Positions 21,435 through 31,342 of a stretch of 64,000 nucleotides of DNA are shown here, piece after piece. Location of the stretch: NCBI GenBank assembly GCA_002973635.1, contig CP027224.1:5320001-5384000 (forward strand). Reading direction: 5' to 3'. This stretch comes from Lysinibacillus sp. B2A1 (lineage in GTDB: Bacteria; Bacillota; Bacilli; Bacillales_A; Planococcaceae). The notes below the pieces were generated by a model. The model searched no databases. It was given only the letters and a program-made list of their open reading frames with translations, and was not told the DNA's origin. The translations under genes were made by a program, and so were the position numbers. Within the stretch, counting starts at the first letter, position 1; every line of letters begins with the position of its first letter.

Positions 21435-21632
21435 AACAAACGACTTATTTACTTAATCTTCTCTAATTCCTTATTTATACTAACCGATCTTCCTCTCACA
21501 GCCATAGTATTCAATACTCGTTCTGAGTACATTTCCATCTTCTATGGGGAAGCGATGGTTTTTGCGCTACATGGATGGTTAACAGGGCTTTGGTTCAATA
21601 AAGGTAAACAGATTGATCGAGCTTTTTTATAA
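21435..21632 (+). pseudogene. Possible C-terminal remnant of a TetR-type regulator
   Basis: An open stretch without an N-terminal start reads ..FSNSLFILTDLPLTAIVF.. then SIFYGEAMVFALHGWLTG and ends GKQIDRAFL at a TAA (21630-21632). The FYGEAM..GWL pattern resembles the C-terminal ligand domain of TetR-family regulators. No DNA-binding part is present and a TGA closes the frame at 21432. Either a decayed gene or chance; the assignment is from pattern memory only. The remaining sequence to 21735 shows nothing recognisable. Confidence 0.4.
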
Positions 21633-21735
21633 ATGGATTCATTTAATTTATGATTAAGTCAATGTTCTTGTGAAATTATTAATCAAACTTTAATTTCAAG
21701 CTACAGTTAAATATTAAATATATAAATAATATTTC

Positions 21736-22431
21736 TTAAAGATTGCATGATCCACGCTTACGCAAGATTGCCTCACCAAATACTAAGTCTTCTTGCGTCG
21801 TCATTTTTACATTTTCATAACTACTTTCTACGATGTGTACTTGGTGTCCAAGACGCTCCATCAACATCGCCTCATCTGTACCGAGAAAACCTACTTTTTC
21901 AGCTATGTCCTCCGCTTCCATAATTAACTCAAAACGGAATGCTTGTGGTGTTTGCACCATCCATAGGCTTTCGCGATCAACCGTTTCCTCAATAATGCCA
22001 TTCGTTGATACTTTTTTCATCGTATCCTTCGCTCGAACCCCTGCAATAGCTGCACCGAATTCATGTGCGCTTTGTACAAGATTAGCGATAATATCATGTG
22101 TAATAAAAGGGCGTGCTGCATCGTGTACAAGCACAATATCTACCTGTTGCATCTCTTTCATACACGAATGAACCGAATGTTGACGCTCAGCACCACCATC
22201 AGGCAAGCCCTTCACTTTTGTAATTTCAAATTGCTCTAGCAGTTTTTGAATATGCGCACGTTCTTCTGGTTTTACAGCCAGCCAAATACCTGTGCAAGAT
22301 GGATCTTGCTGAAACACTTCTAGCGTGTGTATCAGAATAGGCTTCTCCAAAAGTTTTAGAAATAATTTATTTTGCCCTGCACCCATGCGCTTTCCACTTC
22401 CTGCTGCAGGTAGAACTACTTCATATTGCAT
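21736..22431 (-). CDS. ispD: 2-C-methyl-D-erythritol 4-phosphate cytidylyltransferase
   Basis: 231 residues. PAAGSGKRMGAGQNKLFLKL binds CTP and LVHDAARPFI is the second signature. Third MEP-pathway step. Starts 11 bp after the end of the YacL-type gene, so translated with it. Its normal neighbour ispF lies 3.8 kb downstream beyond two unrelated genes. Confidence 0.95.
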   Translation of the reverse strand: MQYEVVLPAAGSGKRMGAGQNKLFLKLLEKPILIHTLEVFQQDPSCTGIWLAVKPEERAHIQKLLEQFEITKVKGLPDGGAERQHSVHSCMKEMQQVDIVLVHDAARPFITHDIIANLVQSAHEFGAAIAGVRAKDTMKKVSTNGIIEETVDRESLWMVQTPQAFRFELIMEAEDIAEKVGFLGTDEAMLMERLGHQVHIVESSYENVKMTTQEDLVFGEAILRKRGSCNL

Positions 22432-22442
22432 TTTCTCACATC

Positions 22443-23528
22443 CTAATCGTCCTTCGGCTTCGCAAATATCATACGACCTGCTGATGTTTGCAGCACACTC
22501 GTTACTGTAACTGTAATTGCCTGTCCGATATAACTACGCCCACCTTCAACCACAATCATTGTGCCATCGTCTAAATATGCCACTCCCTGATTATGCTCTT
22601 TACCATCCTTAATAACCATCACTTGCATATTCTCTCCAGGGATAACAACAGGCTTCACAGCATTTGCTAAGTCGTTGATGTTTAAGACTCTTACTTGGTG
22701 TAACTCGCATACTTTATTAAGATTGAAGTCATTTGTAACAATTTGTGTATCATTGCTCATTTTCTTTGCCAGACGCACTAATTTTAAGTCAACTTCCTGC
22801 ACATCCTCAAAATCCTCTTCGGATATTTCCACCTTCGTCATACGCTCATCTTGCAATTTTTTTAAAATATCTAAACCACGACGACCTCTTGTACGTTTTA
22901 AAGTATCAGAGGAGTCTGCGATATGTTGAAGCTCTGTAAGCACAAATTGAGGAACGACTAAAATACCTTCTATAAAACCTGTTTCAGAAATATCCGCAAT
23001 ACGACCATCAATAATAACACTTGTATCTAGCAGCTTATAGCTCCCTTTTACTTCTTGGGCTTCTACACCCTCTATTAGTTTTTTCTTTGTATTGTTACCA
23101 CGCAATGTAAAGAGCTGGATTAATTCATCGCGTTTCTTAAAGCCCACACGAAATCCTAAATAGCCGAGTACAAAGGACATGATAATCGGTAAAATCTCTG
23201 AAACGAATCCCAGTTGAACACTTTCAATGGCAAAGCCTAAGAAATAGGCAACAATCAGTCCAATTATAAGCCCAAGCGTACCAAATAATAAGTCTCCAAC
23301 AGGTACCTTAAATAGCACCTCTTCCATCCAGCCAATGAGTCGCACAAAATAATCTGAAAAGGCAAACGATAATGTAAATAATAAAATTGCACCTAAAGCT
23401 ACTGATACATAGGGATTATCAAGCCAAGGATTAGAAGATAAATGAAGCAATTTGTATAATGGCGGTAAGAAAACAAAGCCTAATGCTCCCCCAATCAGTA
23501 AAAAGGCAATTTGAACAAATTTTTTCAT
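22443..23528 (-). CDS. PIN/TRAM domain membrane protein (YacL)
   Basis: 361 residues. Four membrane helices in the first about 125 residues, then a PIN nuclease-like domain (KLLDTSVIIDGRIADI; LKRTRGRRGLDILKKLQ; NDTQIVTNDFNLNKVCEL) and a C-terminal TRAM domain (QGVAYLDDGTMIVVEGGRSY). The aspartates expected for a PIN active site are in place. In Bacillales this is yacL, normally just after radA-disA; here disA is missing. RNA or DNA binding is inferred from the domains. Confidence 0.88.
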   Translation of the reverse strand: MKKFVQIAFLLIGGALGFVFLPPLYKLLHLSSNPWLDNPYVSVALGAILLFTLSFAFSDYFVRLIGWMEEVLFKVPVGDLLFGTLGLIIGLIVAYFLGFAIESVQLGFVSEILPIIMSFVLGYLGFRVGFKKRDELIQLFTLRGNNTKKKLIEGVEAQEVKGSYKLLDTSVIIDGRIADISETGFIEGILVVPQFVLTELQHIADSSDTLKRTRGRRGLDILKKLQDERMTKVEISEEDFEDVQEVDLKLVRLAKKMSNDTQIVTNDFNLNKVCELHQVRVLNINDLANAVKPVVIPGENMQVMVIKDGKEHNQGVAYLDDGTMIVVEGGRSYIGQAITVTVTSVLQTSAGRMIFAKPKDD

Positions 23529-23792
23529 AAGCTGTCACCTCCAATTCTTAGCTATAATTATACATAGTTTACTGTAGAAAATCCTTCATAAGCCTAACAA
23601 CCCCCGTTAAATTTCTTTTCTTTGTAACAGCTAACAACACCTTCAAAAAAAGGTGGAAATAATGGGGTTTTCTTTAATCAAAAATACCAGCTAGAACGGT
23701 GTAAATAGAGACATCATATTAGGGTGTTAAGTAGGACGCTTAAAACTATTTTTAGTTCCGATTTTTACGCCAAACATCTAAAAAACTATTGA

Positions 23793-23830
23793 AGAGAAAA
23801 ATGCATGTCAGAATCTTGTCCAACATGCAC
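23793..23830 (-). terminator. Terminator after radA
   Basis: Minus strand GTGCATGT pairs with ACATGCAT (one G-U) around a 14-nt loop, followed by TTTTTCTCTTC. It separates radA from yacL. The rest of the 309-bp gap (23529-23837) shows no ORF and no trace of disA. Confidence 0.7.
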
Positions 23831-23837
23831 GTCCCCT

Positions 23838-25214
23838 TTATAGCTCTCTAAAGCAAGCATTCAGTGCATCCTTTATTGTTTCTACCCCGACAATCTCAAT
23901 ACCTTGCGGAAAATCCCAGCCGCCAATATTTGAAGCTGGAATAAACACTCGTTTAAATCCTAGCTTTGCCGCCTCAATTACACGTTGTTCAATACGAGAA
24001 ACACGGCGTACCTCCCCCGTTAATCCCACTTCTCCAACAAAACAATCTGTAGCTCTAACAGCTTGATCCTTAAAGCTTGAGACAATGCTTGTCAGCACTG
24101 CTAAATCAATGGCAGGTTCATCTAGCTTTACACCGCCAGCAACTTTAATATATGCATCCTGTGCCTGTAGCATGAGACCCATTCTCTTTTCTAAAACAGC
24201 CATTAACAGCTGCACCCGGTTTTGATCAACACCTGTTGCCATACGCTTTGGATAGTTGAAGCTTGTAGGTGTTACGAGTGATTGAATTTCAACAAGAATT
24301 GGCCGTGTACCCTCCATAGAAGCCACAATGGTTGACCCTGCTGCCCCCTGTGAACGTTCCTGTAAAAAAAGCTCAGATGGATTTAATACTTCCTTTAAGC
24401 CCCCCTGAAGCATTTCAAATATAGCAATCTCGTTTGTTGAGCCAAAGCGGTTCTTTTGACTGCGCAAAATACGGTGATTATGATGGCGCTCCCCTTCAAA
24501 ATACAGCACAGTATCCACCATATGCTCCAAAATACGTGGTCCTGCGATTTGGCCCTCCTTCGTTACATGACCAACTAGAAATATAGCAATGCCCTTCGTT
24601 TTAGCAATTCTCATCAACTCTGCCGTACATTCACGCACCTGCGATACACTGCCAGGGGCACTAGTTACCTCAGGATGAAACACTGTTTGAATGGAGTCGA
24701 CAATAACAAACTTTGGTTGCACATCCTCAATAGTTTGATTTAAAAACTCTAAATTCGTTTCAGAATAGATATATAGCTCCTGTGATACTACTCCTAAACG
24801 CTCCGCACGCAGCTTTGTTTGACGGATTGATTCCTCACCAGAAATATAAAGCACACGATGCCCCTTATTTGAAAGTAAAGCGGACACTTGTAGTAATAAC
24901 GTCGACTTCCCTATACCAGGGTCACCTCCTATTAGCACAAGAGAGCCTGGAACGATTCCTCCGCCTAGCACTCGGTTAAGCTCACCCATTTCTGTTGTAA
25001 TTCGAGACTCCTCTGCAGCCTCAACCTGCATAATAGGAAGAGCTTTTTGCGTAACTGTCGCAGAATGCTGGAAGGCTCCGCGAGGTCCTTTCGCTACGAC
25101 CTCTACTTCTTCGACCATCTTATTCCATTCCCCACAGCCTGGACATCTTCCCATCCATTTTGCAGATTCATAGCCGCAGCCTGTGCATACAAATTTCGTT
25201 TTTTTCTTTGCCAA
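23838..25214 (-). CDS. radA: DNA repair protein RadA
   Basis: 458 residues from a TTG at 25214 ([14 protein letters not shown]) with GAGGTG upstream; the frame continues 12 codons further without family match. N-terminal C4 zinc finger ([19 protein letters not shown]), RecA-like ATPase with Walker [13 protein letters not shown], the RadA-specific KNRFG motif, and a Lon-like C-terminal domain ([18 protein letters not shown]). Branch-migration helicase for recombination intermediates. A terminator separates it from clpC. Confidence 0.95.
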   Translation of the reverse strand: MAKKKTKFVCTGCGYESAKWMGRCPGCGEWNKMVEEVEVVAKGPRGAFQHSATVTQKALPIMQVEAAEESRITTEMGELNRVLGGGIVPGSLVLIGGDPGIGKSTLLLQVSALLSNKGHRVLYISGEESIRQTKLRAERLGVVSQELYIYSETNLEFLNQTIEDVQPKFVIVDSIQTVFHPEVTSAPGSVSQVRECTAELMRIAKTKGIAIFLVGHVTKEGQIAGPRILEHMVDTVLYFEGERHHNHRILRSQKNRFGSTNEIAIFEMLQGGLKEVLNPSELFLQERSQGAAGSTIVASMEGTRPILVEIQSLVTPTSFNYPKRMATGVDQNRVQLLMAVLEKRMGLMLQAQDAYIKVAGGVKLDEPAIDLAVLTSIVSSFKDQAVRATDCFVGEVGLTGEVRRVSRIEQRVIEAAKLGFKRVFIPASNIGGWDFPQGIEIVGVETIKDALNACFREL

Positions 25215-25260
25215 TTCACATTCACCTCGAATATTTGTTCTTATTATCAATTGTACACAA

Positions 25261-25297
25261 AAAAGGACAGCTTAGCACTATAGCCTGCTGTCCTTTT
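25261..25297 (-). terminator. Terminator between clpC and radA
   Basis: AAAAGGACAGC (25261-25271) pairs perfectly with GCTGTCCTTTT (25287-25297); on the minus strand the T-tract runs TTTTTTGTG. It ends the ctsR operon, and radA follows with TGTACAAT as a possible -10 region just beyond the hairpin. Confidence 0.8.
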
Positions 25298-25322
25298 GAG
25301 ATGAAGCGTAACCGTTTTGAAA

Positions 25323-27767
25323 TTAATTAGATGCAGAAACGCCCTCTTTTCTCTTTACTACAAAATCATCATTCACATAATCAATAATCACTTGATTGCC
25401 CTTTTCTACATTGCCTTTCAATAATTCTTCTGATAAGCGGTCTTCCACTTGTTTTTGTAGTGCACGACGTAGCGGGCGGGCACCGTATTGAGGATCATAG
25501 CCCTCCTGTGCAATTTTCTCAAGCGCCGCATCTGTTAGCTCTAACGAAATATCTTGTTCCTTTAGACGCTTTGTTAAAGCTTTTGCCATCATAGAAACAA
25601 TTTCTTTTAAGTGTTCTTTTTCTAATGAGTGGAACACAATCATCTCGTCGATACGGTTTAAGAACTCTGGTCGGAATGCCTTTTTCAATTCCTCAAGCAT
25701 TGTTCCCTTCATGTCTTTATGTTTAGATTCCGTGCCGCCAACATTGAAGCCTAAGTTTTTCTGGTATTTTAAAGCATCTGCCCCAACGTTTGATGTCATA
25801 ATAACAACTGTGTTACGGAAGTCTACTACACGACCTTTAGAATCAGTTAAACGACCATCTTCAAGCACTTGTAGCAGAATGTTGAAAACATCTGGATGGG
25901 CTTTTTCAATCTCATCTAGTAATACAACTGAATATGGTTTACGGCGAACCTTTTCTGTTAACTGACCACCATCCTCAAAACCTACATAGCCTGGAGGTGA
26001 ACCAACTAAACGAGAAGTTGAATGTTTCTCCATATACTCAGACATATCAACGCGAATCATTGCATCTTCATCGCCAAACATTACTTCAGCTAGTGCTCTC
26101 GCAAGCTCTGTTTTACCAACCCCTGTTGGCCCTAAGAAAATAAATGAACCAATTGGTCGTTTTGGATCTTTTAAGCCTGCTCTTGCTCGGCGAATAGCAC
26201 GAGAAATCGCCTCTACAGCCTCCCCTTGACCTACCACTCGTTTGTGTAACTCTTCCTCGAGTTGTAATAGCTTAGATGATTCTTCTGAAGCAATTTTTGA
26301 TACAGGGATTCCAGTCCACATAGATACGACAGCTGCTACATCATCCACTGTAACTTTTGATTCAGATTTCCCCTGCTCTTCCTTCCAATTCTTTCTTGTC
26401 GTTTCAATTTCATCTTTTAGCTTTTGTTCAGTATCTCTTAATGAGGCTGCCTTTTCAAACTCTTGACCAGAGACTGCAGCATTCTTTTCAGAGCGTACAT
26501 TTTCGAGTTTATCTTCAAGTGCTTTTAGATTTGGTGGAACTGCAAATGAACGTAAGCGTACTTTTGAACCCGCTTCATCGATTAAGTCAATCGCTTTATC
26601 TGGTAAGAAGCGATCAGAAATATAGCGGTCACCCATTTTTGCTGCTGCCTCGATCGCTTCATCAGTAATTTTCACACGGTGATGTGCCTCGTAGCGATCA
26701 CGTAAACCTTGAATAATTTGAATCGCCTCTTCCACTGTTGGCTCATCAACTTGAATTGGTTGGAAGCGTCGCTCTAAAGCTGCATCTTTTTCAATATATT
26801 TACGATATTCATCTAATGTTGTCGCACCGATACATTGTAGTTCACCACGTGCCAGCGAAGGTTTTAGAATATTTGATGCGTCAATTGCCCCCTCTGCACC
26901 ACCTGCGCCGATTAATGTATGCAATTCATCGATAAATAAAATAACATTGCCAGCTTGGCGAATTTCATCCATCACTTTTTTCAGGCGATCTTCAAATTCA
27001 CCACGGTATTTTGTACCTGCTACAACTGTTCCCATATCAAGTGTCATGACGCGTTTATCACGAAGAATCTCTGGCACTTCATTATTAATAATCTGCTGGG
27101 CTAGGCCTTCAGCGATAGCCGTTTTACCAACCCCTGGCTCACCAATTAATACAGGGTTATTTTTTGTACGGCGAGATAAGACCTCAATAACACGAGTAAT
27201 TTCTTTGCTTCGACCAATCACAGGGTCTAAAGAGCCCTCTCGAGCAATTTGTGTTAAGTCACGCGCAAGGCTATCTAATGTAGGTGTATTGGCAGCCTGT
27301 GCAGCTTGTTGTCCTGATTGTGCATTATCATTATTCCCTAGCAGCAATAGCACTTGCTGACGCGCTTTATTTAAGCCGACACCAGCGTTGTTTAATACAC
27401 GAGCAGCCACGCCCTCGCCTTCACGAATAAGAGCTAATAGTAAGTGCTCCGTACCAATATACGAATGACCTAGTTTGCGTGATTCATCAACTGAAAGCTC
27501 TATGACCTTTTTCGCTCTAGGAGTGTAGTGGACAATCGGACCCACGTCCTCTTTTCCTTTTCCAACTAATTCTTCAATACCCGCTTCAATCGTTTGAGGA
27601 CTAATATCAATAGCTTCTAATGCTTTCGCAGCTATACCGCCGCCTTCACGAATAAGCCCTAATAGAATATGCTCTGTTCCTATTGATTCGTGTTTCCAAC
27701 GAATTGCCTCTTCCTGTGCAAGCTGTAATACTTTTTGTGCGCGTTGTGTAAAACGATTAAACATCAT
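25323..27767 (-). CDS. clpC: ATP-dependent Clp protease ATPase subunit ClpC
   Basis: 814 residues. Two N-terminal Clp repeats ([37 protein letters not shown]), first AAA+ module with [13 protein letters not shown], a UVR-containing middle domain (about 415-460), second AAA+ module with [18 protein letters not shown], and a C-terminal D2-small domain. Unfolds substrates for ClpP with the adaptors McsB and MecA. Overlaps mcsB by about 11 bp. Last gene of the CtsR operon. Confidence 0.98.
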   Translation of the reverse strand: MMFNRFTQRAQKVLQLAQEEAIRWKHESIGTEHILLGLIREGGGIAAKALEAIDISPQTIEAGIEELVGKGKEDVGPIVHYTPRAKKVIELSVDESRKLGHSYIGTEHLLLALIREGEGVAARVLNNAGVGLNKARQQVLLLLGNNDNAQSGQQAAQAANTPTLDSLARDLTQIAREGSLDPVIGRSKEITRVIEVLSRRTKNNPVLIGEPGVGKTAIAEGLAQQIINNEVPEILRDKRVMTLDMGTVVAGTKYRGEFEDRLKKVMDEIRQAGNVILFIDELHTLIGAGGAEGAIDASNILKPSLARGELQCIGATTLDEYRKYIEKDAALERRFQPIQVDEPTVEEAIQIIQGLRDRYEAHHRVKITDEAIEAAAKMGDRYISDRFLPDKAIDLIDEAGSKVRLRSFAVPPNLKALEDKLENVRSEKNAAVSGQEFEKAASLRDTEQKLKDEIETTRKNWKEEQGKSESKVTVDDVAAVVSMWTGIPVSKIASEESSKLLQLEEELHKRVVGQGEAVEAISRAIRRARAGLKDPKRPIGSFIFLGPTGVGKTELARALAEVMFGDEDAMIRVDMSEYMEKHSTSRLVGSPPGYVGFEDGGQLTEKVRRKPYSVVLLDEIEKAHPDVFNILLQVLEDGRLTDSKGRVVDFRNTVVIMTSNVGADALKYQKNLGFNVGGTESKHKDMKGTMLEELKKAFRPEFLNRIDEMIVFHSLEKEHLKEIVSMMAKALTKRLKEQDISLELTDAALEKIAQEGYDPQYGARPLRRALQKQVEDRLSEELLKGNVEKGNQVIIDYVNDDFVVKRKEGVSASN

Positions 27768-28863
27768 ATGGATCCTCTCCTTTTTTCCCTATAATAGGCT
27801 TACTCATATTTTCACGAAATAATGCCTCACGAAGCATTTTCGCTCGTACGCGATCCCGCTCAGCAGGTGGTAAAACCTCTCCTGCATAATGTTGTAAAAA
27901 TCCTGGTTGCATACTAACAACACACTCGTTAAGAGTTGTTGCCTTAATGCCCTCTATTAACTGTAAATCTACCCCTAAACGAACATTGGACAAGCAGGTA
28001 GCCGCCTCTTCGCTCGTTAAAATTCGAGCATGTGTTAAAGTACCTAATGCACGATATACTCGGTCTTCTAGGGCAAGTTCTGCTTTTTCCATTAACCTGC
28101 CTCTTGCATGTCGCTCTTTTTGAATAATTTTTTCGGCGACGCTTTGTATGTCAGCCAAAATATCTTCTTCTGTTTTGCCTAGTGTTATCTGATTTGAAAC
28201 TTGGTAAACATTACCTAAATTTTCACTACCTTCCCCATATATTCCTCTTACTGTCATTCCCAACCTTGTCATGGCATTAATAATTTGACTCATTTGACCT
28301 GATAATGTAAGGGTAGGCAAGTGCATCATAACAGATGCCCGTAAACCAGTACCAATATTTGTTGGGCAGCTTGTTAGATATCCAAAAGTATCACGAAATG
28401 CATAAGGTAAAGCTTTTTCCAGGGCTCGATCAATTTTATTGGCCTGCTCATATGCCCTTTGCAGCTGAAAACTCGCTGTCATACATTGAATGCGTAAATG
28501 GTCTTCTTCATTCACCATAATGCTAATTGATTCATCATCAGATAATAACATGGAACCAACCTGCTCTTTTTTGGCAAGCTGAGGACTTATTAAATGCTTT
28601 TCTACAAGAATTTGACGCTGTAAGGATGTTAAATCCTTGATGGCAAAATACGAGTAATGATCTTGCAGTTTCGTGCTATCCTGCACAGCATGTGTTACAG
28701 CCTGCTCTACCTGCAATGCCTCATTCTCTGTAAAGGATAGTGGAAAACGATAGCCATCTAAATTTCGTGCAAGACGGATACGTGTACTGATGACTATATC
28801 TGAATAATCGTCCTCCATGCTCATCCATGTTGGTGTAGGTCGTTCTAGAAACGATTCAATCAT
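27757..28863 (-). CDS. mcsB: Protein-arginine kinase McsB
   Basis: About 368 residues, homologous to guanidino kinases. [16 protein letters not shown] near the N-terminus and [20 protein letters not shown] (catalytic cysteine loop) are characteristic. Phosphorylates arginines on proteins such as CtsR and marks clients for ClpCP. Its ATG shares bases with the TGA of mcsA (TGATG); a GTG one codon earlier is also possible. Confidence 0.95.
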   Translation of the reverse strand: MIESFLERPTPTWMSMEDDYSDIVISTRIRLARNLDGYRFPLSFTENEALQVEQAVTHAVQDSTKLQDHYSYFAIKDLTSLQRQILVEKHLISPQLAKKEQVGSMLLSDDESISIMVNEEDHLRIQCMTASFQLQRAYEQANKIDRALEKALPYAFRDTFGYLTSCPTNIGTGLRASVMMHLPTLTLSGQMSQIINAMTRLGMTVRGIYGEGSENLGNVYQVSNQITLGKTEEDILADIQSVAEKIIQKERHARGRLMEKAELALEDRVYRALGTLTHARILTSEEAATCLSNVRLGVDLQLIEGIKATTLNECVVSMQPGFLQHYAGEVLPPAERDRVRAKMLREALFRENMSKPIIGKKGEDPYDV

Positions 28864-29411
28864 CACGTCACATCACCACCTTCAAATTGTAGCTGTTTCT
28901 CTAGTTCCTTCACTTCATCTCGCAGTTTGGCGGCCTCCTCAAACTGTTCATCATCTACAGCTACTTTCATAAGTTTCCGAATATCTTCTATTTGTTTTTT
29001 AATGACATAAATATTACTATGGGCGCCTGGCATCTTACCAATATGTTGAGGTCCAGCCTGTATTCTATTAAAGAGCTTCGGCAGGTGCTCACTAAAGCTG
29101 TCATAGCAGCTAGGGCAACCGAATTTTCCTTCTTTTAAAAACCGTTTATACGTAAATCCACATTGTGGACAAGTTTGTGGTTGTGGCTGGGCCTGTTGTT
29201 TTTCATCCACTTTTTGTTGTTGCCATGTCGGTGAGCCAAACCAATTTGATAATAGCTGTTGAATAGATACAGGCTCTTGTTTAAATTCTGCATGAAATGG
29301 ATGGAACTGCGAGGCGCAGACGTCACAGTAATGGTGCTCTACCTTTTGTCCATTTTGAACTTGTGTTACAGTTACAGTCGCATTACGCTGCTTGCAATGT
29401 TCGCAAATCAT
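28863..29411 (-). CDS. mcsA: McsA, zinc-finger activator of McsB
   Basis: 182 residues from ATG 29411 (MICEHCKQRNATVTVTQ), with GAGAGGTG upstream; the frame opens 10 codons earlier but those overlap the ribosome site. Four CxxC pairs (CEHC, CDVC, CPQC, CPSC) bind zinc, and a C-terminal UVR motif (DDEQFEEAAKLRDEVKELE) follows. Activates McsB and modulates CtsR. Second gene of the operon. Confidence 0.94.
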   Translation of the reverse strand: MICEHCKQRNATVTVTQVQNGQKVEHHYCDVCASQFHPFHAEFKQEPVSIQQLLSNWFGSPTWQQQKVDEKQQAQPQPQTCPQCGFTYKRFLKEGKFGCPSCYDSFSEHLPKLFNRIQAGPQHIGKMPGAHSNIYVIKKQIEDIRKLMKVAVDDEQFEEAAKLRDEVKELEKQLQFEGGDVT

Positions 29412-29424
29412 TTCCATCACCTCT

Positions 29425-29895
29425 CTATTTTTGCTGTTCATATTTGATCGTTGTTAGCATCGCTCTTAATATTCTTGCTCGAATGGTATCCCGTAATGGG
29501 AGTGGCAAATCCAGAGTGGAGCGATCAATAGCTGCTAACATTAATTTCGCTTCTCGCTTTGAAATTACCTGCTCATCAATAAGCCGATAAACTAAATCTT
29601 CTGCCATTGTTTGCGATGCCCCTCCCTCTATCTGTCTAAGGACATCGTCAATCAAATCAATTTGTGAATTCGCGCGGACACGTAAAATTCGTATGTATCC
29701 ACCACCACCACGTTTGCTTTCAACAAGATAACCTCGTTCGGCAGTAAATCTAGTATTGATCACATAATTTATTTGCGAGGGCACACATTGAAATTTATCA
29801 GCAATTTCACTGCGCTTAATTTCAATATGCCCTTCTCCACCTAATTCAAGTACTTGCTTCAAGTAGCCTTCTATGATGTCTGATATATTACGCAA
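29425..29895 (-). CDS. ctsR: Class III stress repressor CtsR
   Basis: 156 residues. Winged helix-turn-helix (AdkfqCVPSQINYVINTRFT region) with the glycine-rich tetraloop SKRGGGGYIRI that senses heat, followed by the C-terminal four-helix dimerisation part. Represses its own operon by binding the tandem TTTGAC heptads just upstream, visible at 29924-29950. Confidence 0.96.
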   Translation of the reverse strand: MRNISDIIEGYLKQVLELGGEGHIEIKRSEIADKFQCVPSQINYVINTRFTAERGYLVESKRGGGGYIRILRVRANSQIDLIDDVLRQIEGGASQTMAEDLVYRLIDEQVISKREAKLMLAAIDRSTLDLPLPLRDTIRARILRAMLTTIKYEQQK

Positions 29896-29923
29896 TAGGA
29901 ATACACCTCGCTTACTTCACTGA

Positions 29924-29983
29924 CTTTGACTATCTTTGACTTTCTTTGAGTATATTATACAAAACGCTTGAAAATAATTGCAA
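29924..29983 (-). promoter_or_regulatory. ctsR promoter with CtsR operator
   Basis: On the minus strand TTGCAA (29978-29983), an 18-nt spacer, then TATAAT (29954-29959). Immediately downstream come three direct heptads in 10-bp phase: CTCAAAG, AGTCAAAG, AGTCAAAG (plus-strand TTTGAG, TTTGAC, TTTGAC). This matches the CtsR consensus GGTCAAA-N3-GGTCAAA; the extra upstream heptad is imperfect. Confidence 0.9.
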
Positions 29984-30100
29984 TGATTTCGCCTATGGAA
30001 AAATTAAAAGTAGCCATTTCTTCATTCAAATGCTTGATAATACGCCATTCACACTAGATATCCTTGCGGTCATATGCCTAATGTACCCTTTTTAGTGATG

Positions 30101-30139
30101 AAAAAAACGCAAGCACATGCCATCAGCATATACTTGCGT
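30101..30139 (-). terminator. Terminator after the DUF4870 gene
   Basis: Minus strand GACGCAAGTATATGC pairs with GCATGTGCTTGCGTT (mismatches in the middle), then TTTTTT. The 160 bp from here to the ctsR promoter hold no gene. Confidence 0.8.
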
Positions 30140-30156
30140 CGATAAGTCGATAAAAA

Positions 30157-30462
30157 TTATACCCAGCGACCAACAATTGGGTAACGCCATGGTTCATCAG
30201 ATATAGCCTTTACAATACCAATAATCGGTACAACAAACACCATAATACCGAAAATGATTAAAAACGGTAAACCAACTAGTACAAAACTTAGTGCCACAGA
30301 TATTGCAATTAAAACACCCATTACAATTTGAAACAGTAGTGCTTGAATGGAAATAGCTTTTACTTCCTCATCAGAACTAATTAAGAAAAATAAAATTGGT
30401 ACTAACCATGGCGCAAAAAATGCACTTGCGTGTATGATTACCTTAGACCATTTAGCTTCCAT
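30157..30462 (-). CDS. DUF4870 membrane protein
   Basis: 101 residues with three hydrophobic segments (about 8-27, 40-62, 66-88) and the family's ending (ISDEPWRYPIVGRW). Related to the Tic20-like DUF4870 group of small integral membrane proteins; function unknown. Single gene with its own terminator. Confidence 0.8.
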   Translation of the reverse strand: MEAKWSKVIIHASAFFAPWLVPILFFLISSDEEVKAISIQALLFQIVMGVLIAISVALSFVLVGLPFLIIFGIMVFVVPIIGIVKAISDEPWRYPIVGRWV

Positions 30463-30590
30463 TTATATCAACCCTTCTTTTTAAAATTTTCTTTTGATTT
30501 ATGTACTACTATTTACGGAACTATACCCTTAATAGTTTCATTGTATGTTGTATTTTTTAAAATTTTTTTGGGAAAGGCATGTGAGACACA

Positions 30591-31271
30591 ATGGAATTTA
30601 ATAACACACTTGCAAACGAATACGAGAAAGGTATTCGTCGAACATTACCTAGTTACGATGCCATGCTACGCTTAACACAAACCTTTTATCATTCCACACT
30701 ACCTGAGAAAGCTGAACTGTTAGTAGTTGGCTCTGGAAGCGGCAATGAAATTTTACAACTTGCAGAACATAAGCCAGCTTGGTCATTTGTTGGCATCGAT
30801 CCCTCTGAGGCTATGCTACATATAGCAGAGGAGCGTTTAAAATCTTTACCTAATCAAATTTCTTTATACCAAGGAACTATACTGGATACGAAGTTACCTA
30901 CCGCAGAGTTTGATGCAGCTAGTTGTATTTTAGTGCTGCATTTTATCAATGGGGATCAAGAAAAGCTTGCAACATTAAAAGAAATAGCAAATAATTTAAA
31001 GCCTGGTGCTCCATTTGTTCTTGTTTCAAAATATGGGCAGCCTGGCTCTTTAGAAACTGAACTACAATTTGATTTATGGCGAGCCTATTGGCTGCAACAT
31101 ACAAAGCTAACTTCCTCAGAGGTAGCTGATATGGAAAAATCCATACGCTCTCTTTCTTTTATGCCTGAAGAGGATATTTTAACACTTCTTCAAAAGGCAG
31201 GATTTACAAAGCCATCCAGATTTTTTGCCACTACTTTATTTGGTGGTTGGATATGCTATAAGGGAGTCTAA
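30591..31271 (+). CDS. Class I SAM-dependent methyltransferase
   Basis: 226 residues. LLVVGSGSGNEILQLAEHKP is AdoMet motif I, VGIDPSEAMLHIAEERL motif II, and FDAASCILVLHFI the post-motif typical of small-molecule (UbiE/Tam-like) methyltransferases. Substrate not predictable. Precedes corA by 71 bp but no shared function is evident. Confidence 0.8.
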   Translation: MEFNNTLANEYEKGIRRTLPSYDAMLRLTQTFYHSTLPEKAELLVVGSGSGNEILQLAEHKPAWSFVGIDPSEAMLHIAEERLKSLPNQISLYQGTILDTKLPTAEFDAASCILVLHFINGDQEKLATLKEIANNLKPGAPFVLVSKYGQPGSLETELQFDLWRAYWLQHTKLTSSEVADMEKSIRSLSFMPEEDILTLLQKAGFTKPSRFFATTLFGGWICYKGV

Positions 31272-31342
31272 AAATAAATGTATTACTCTATGAGGGCAAC
31301 TATACCTACAAAGTTATAATCAACAGAATTGAGGTGAATGCT

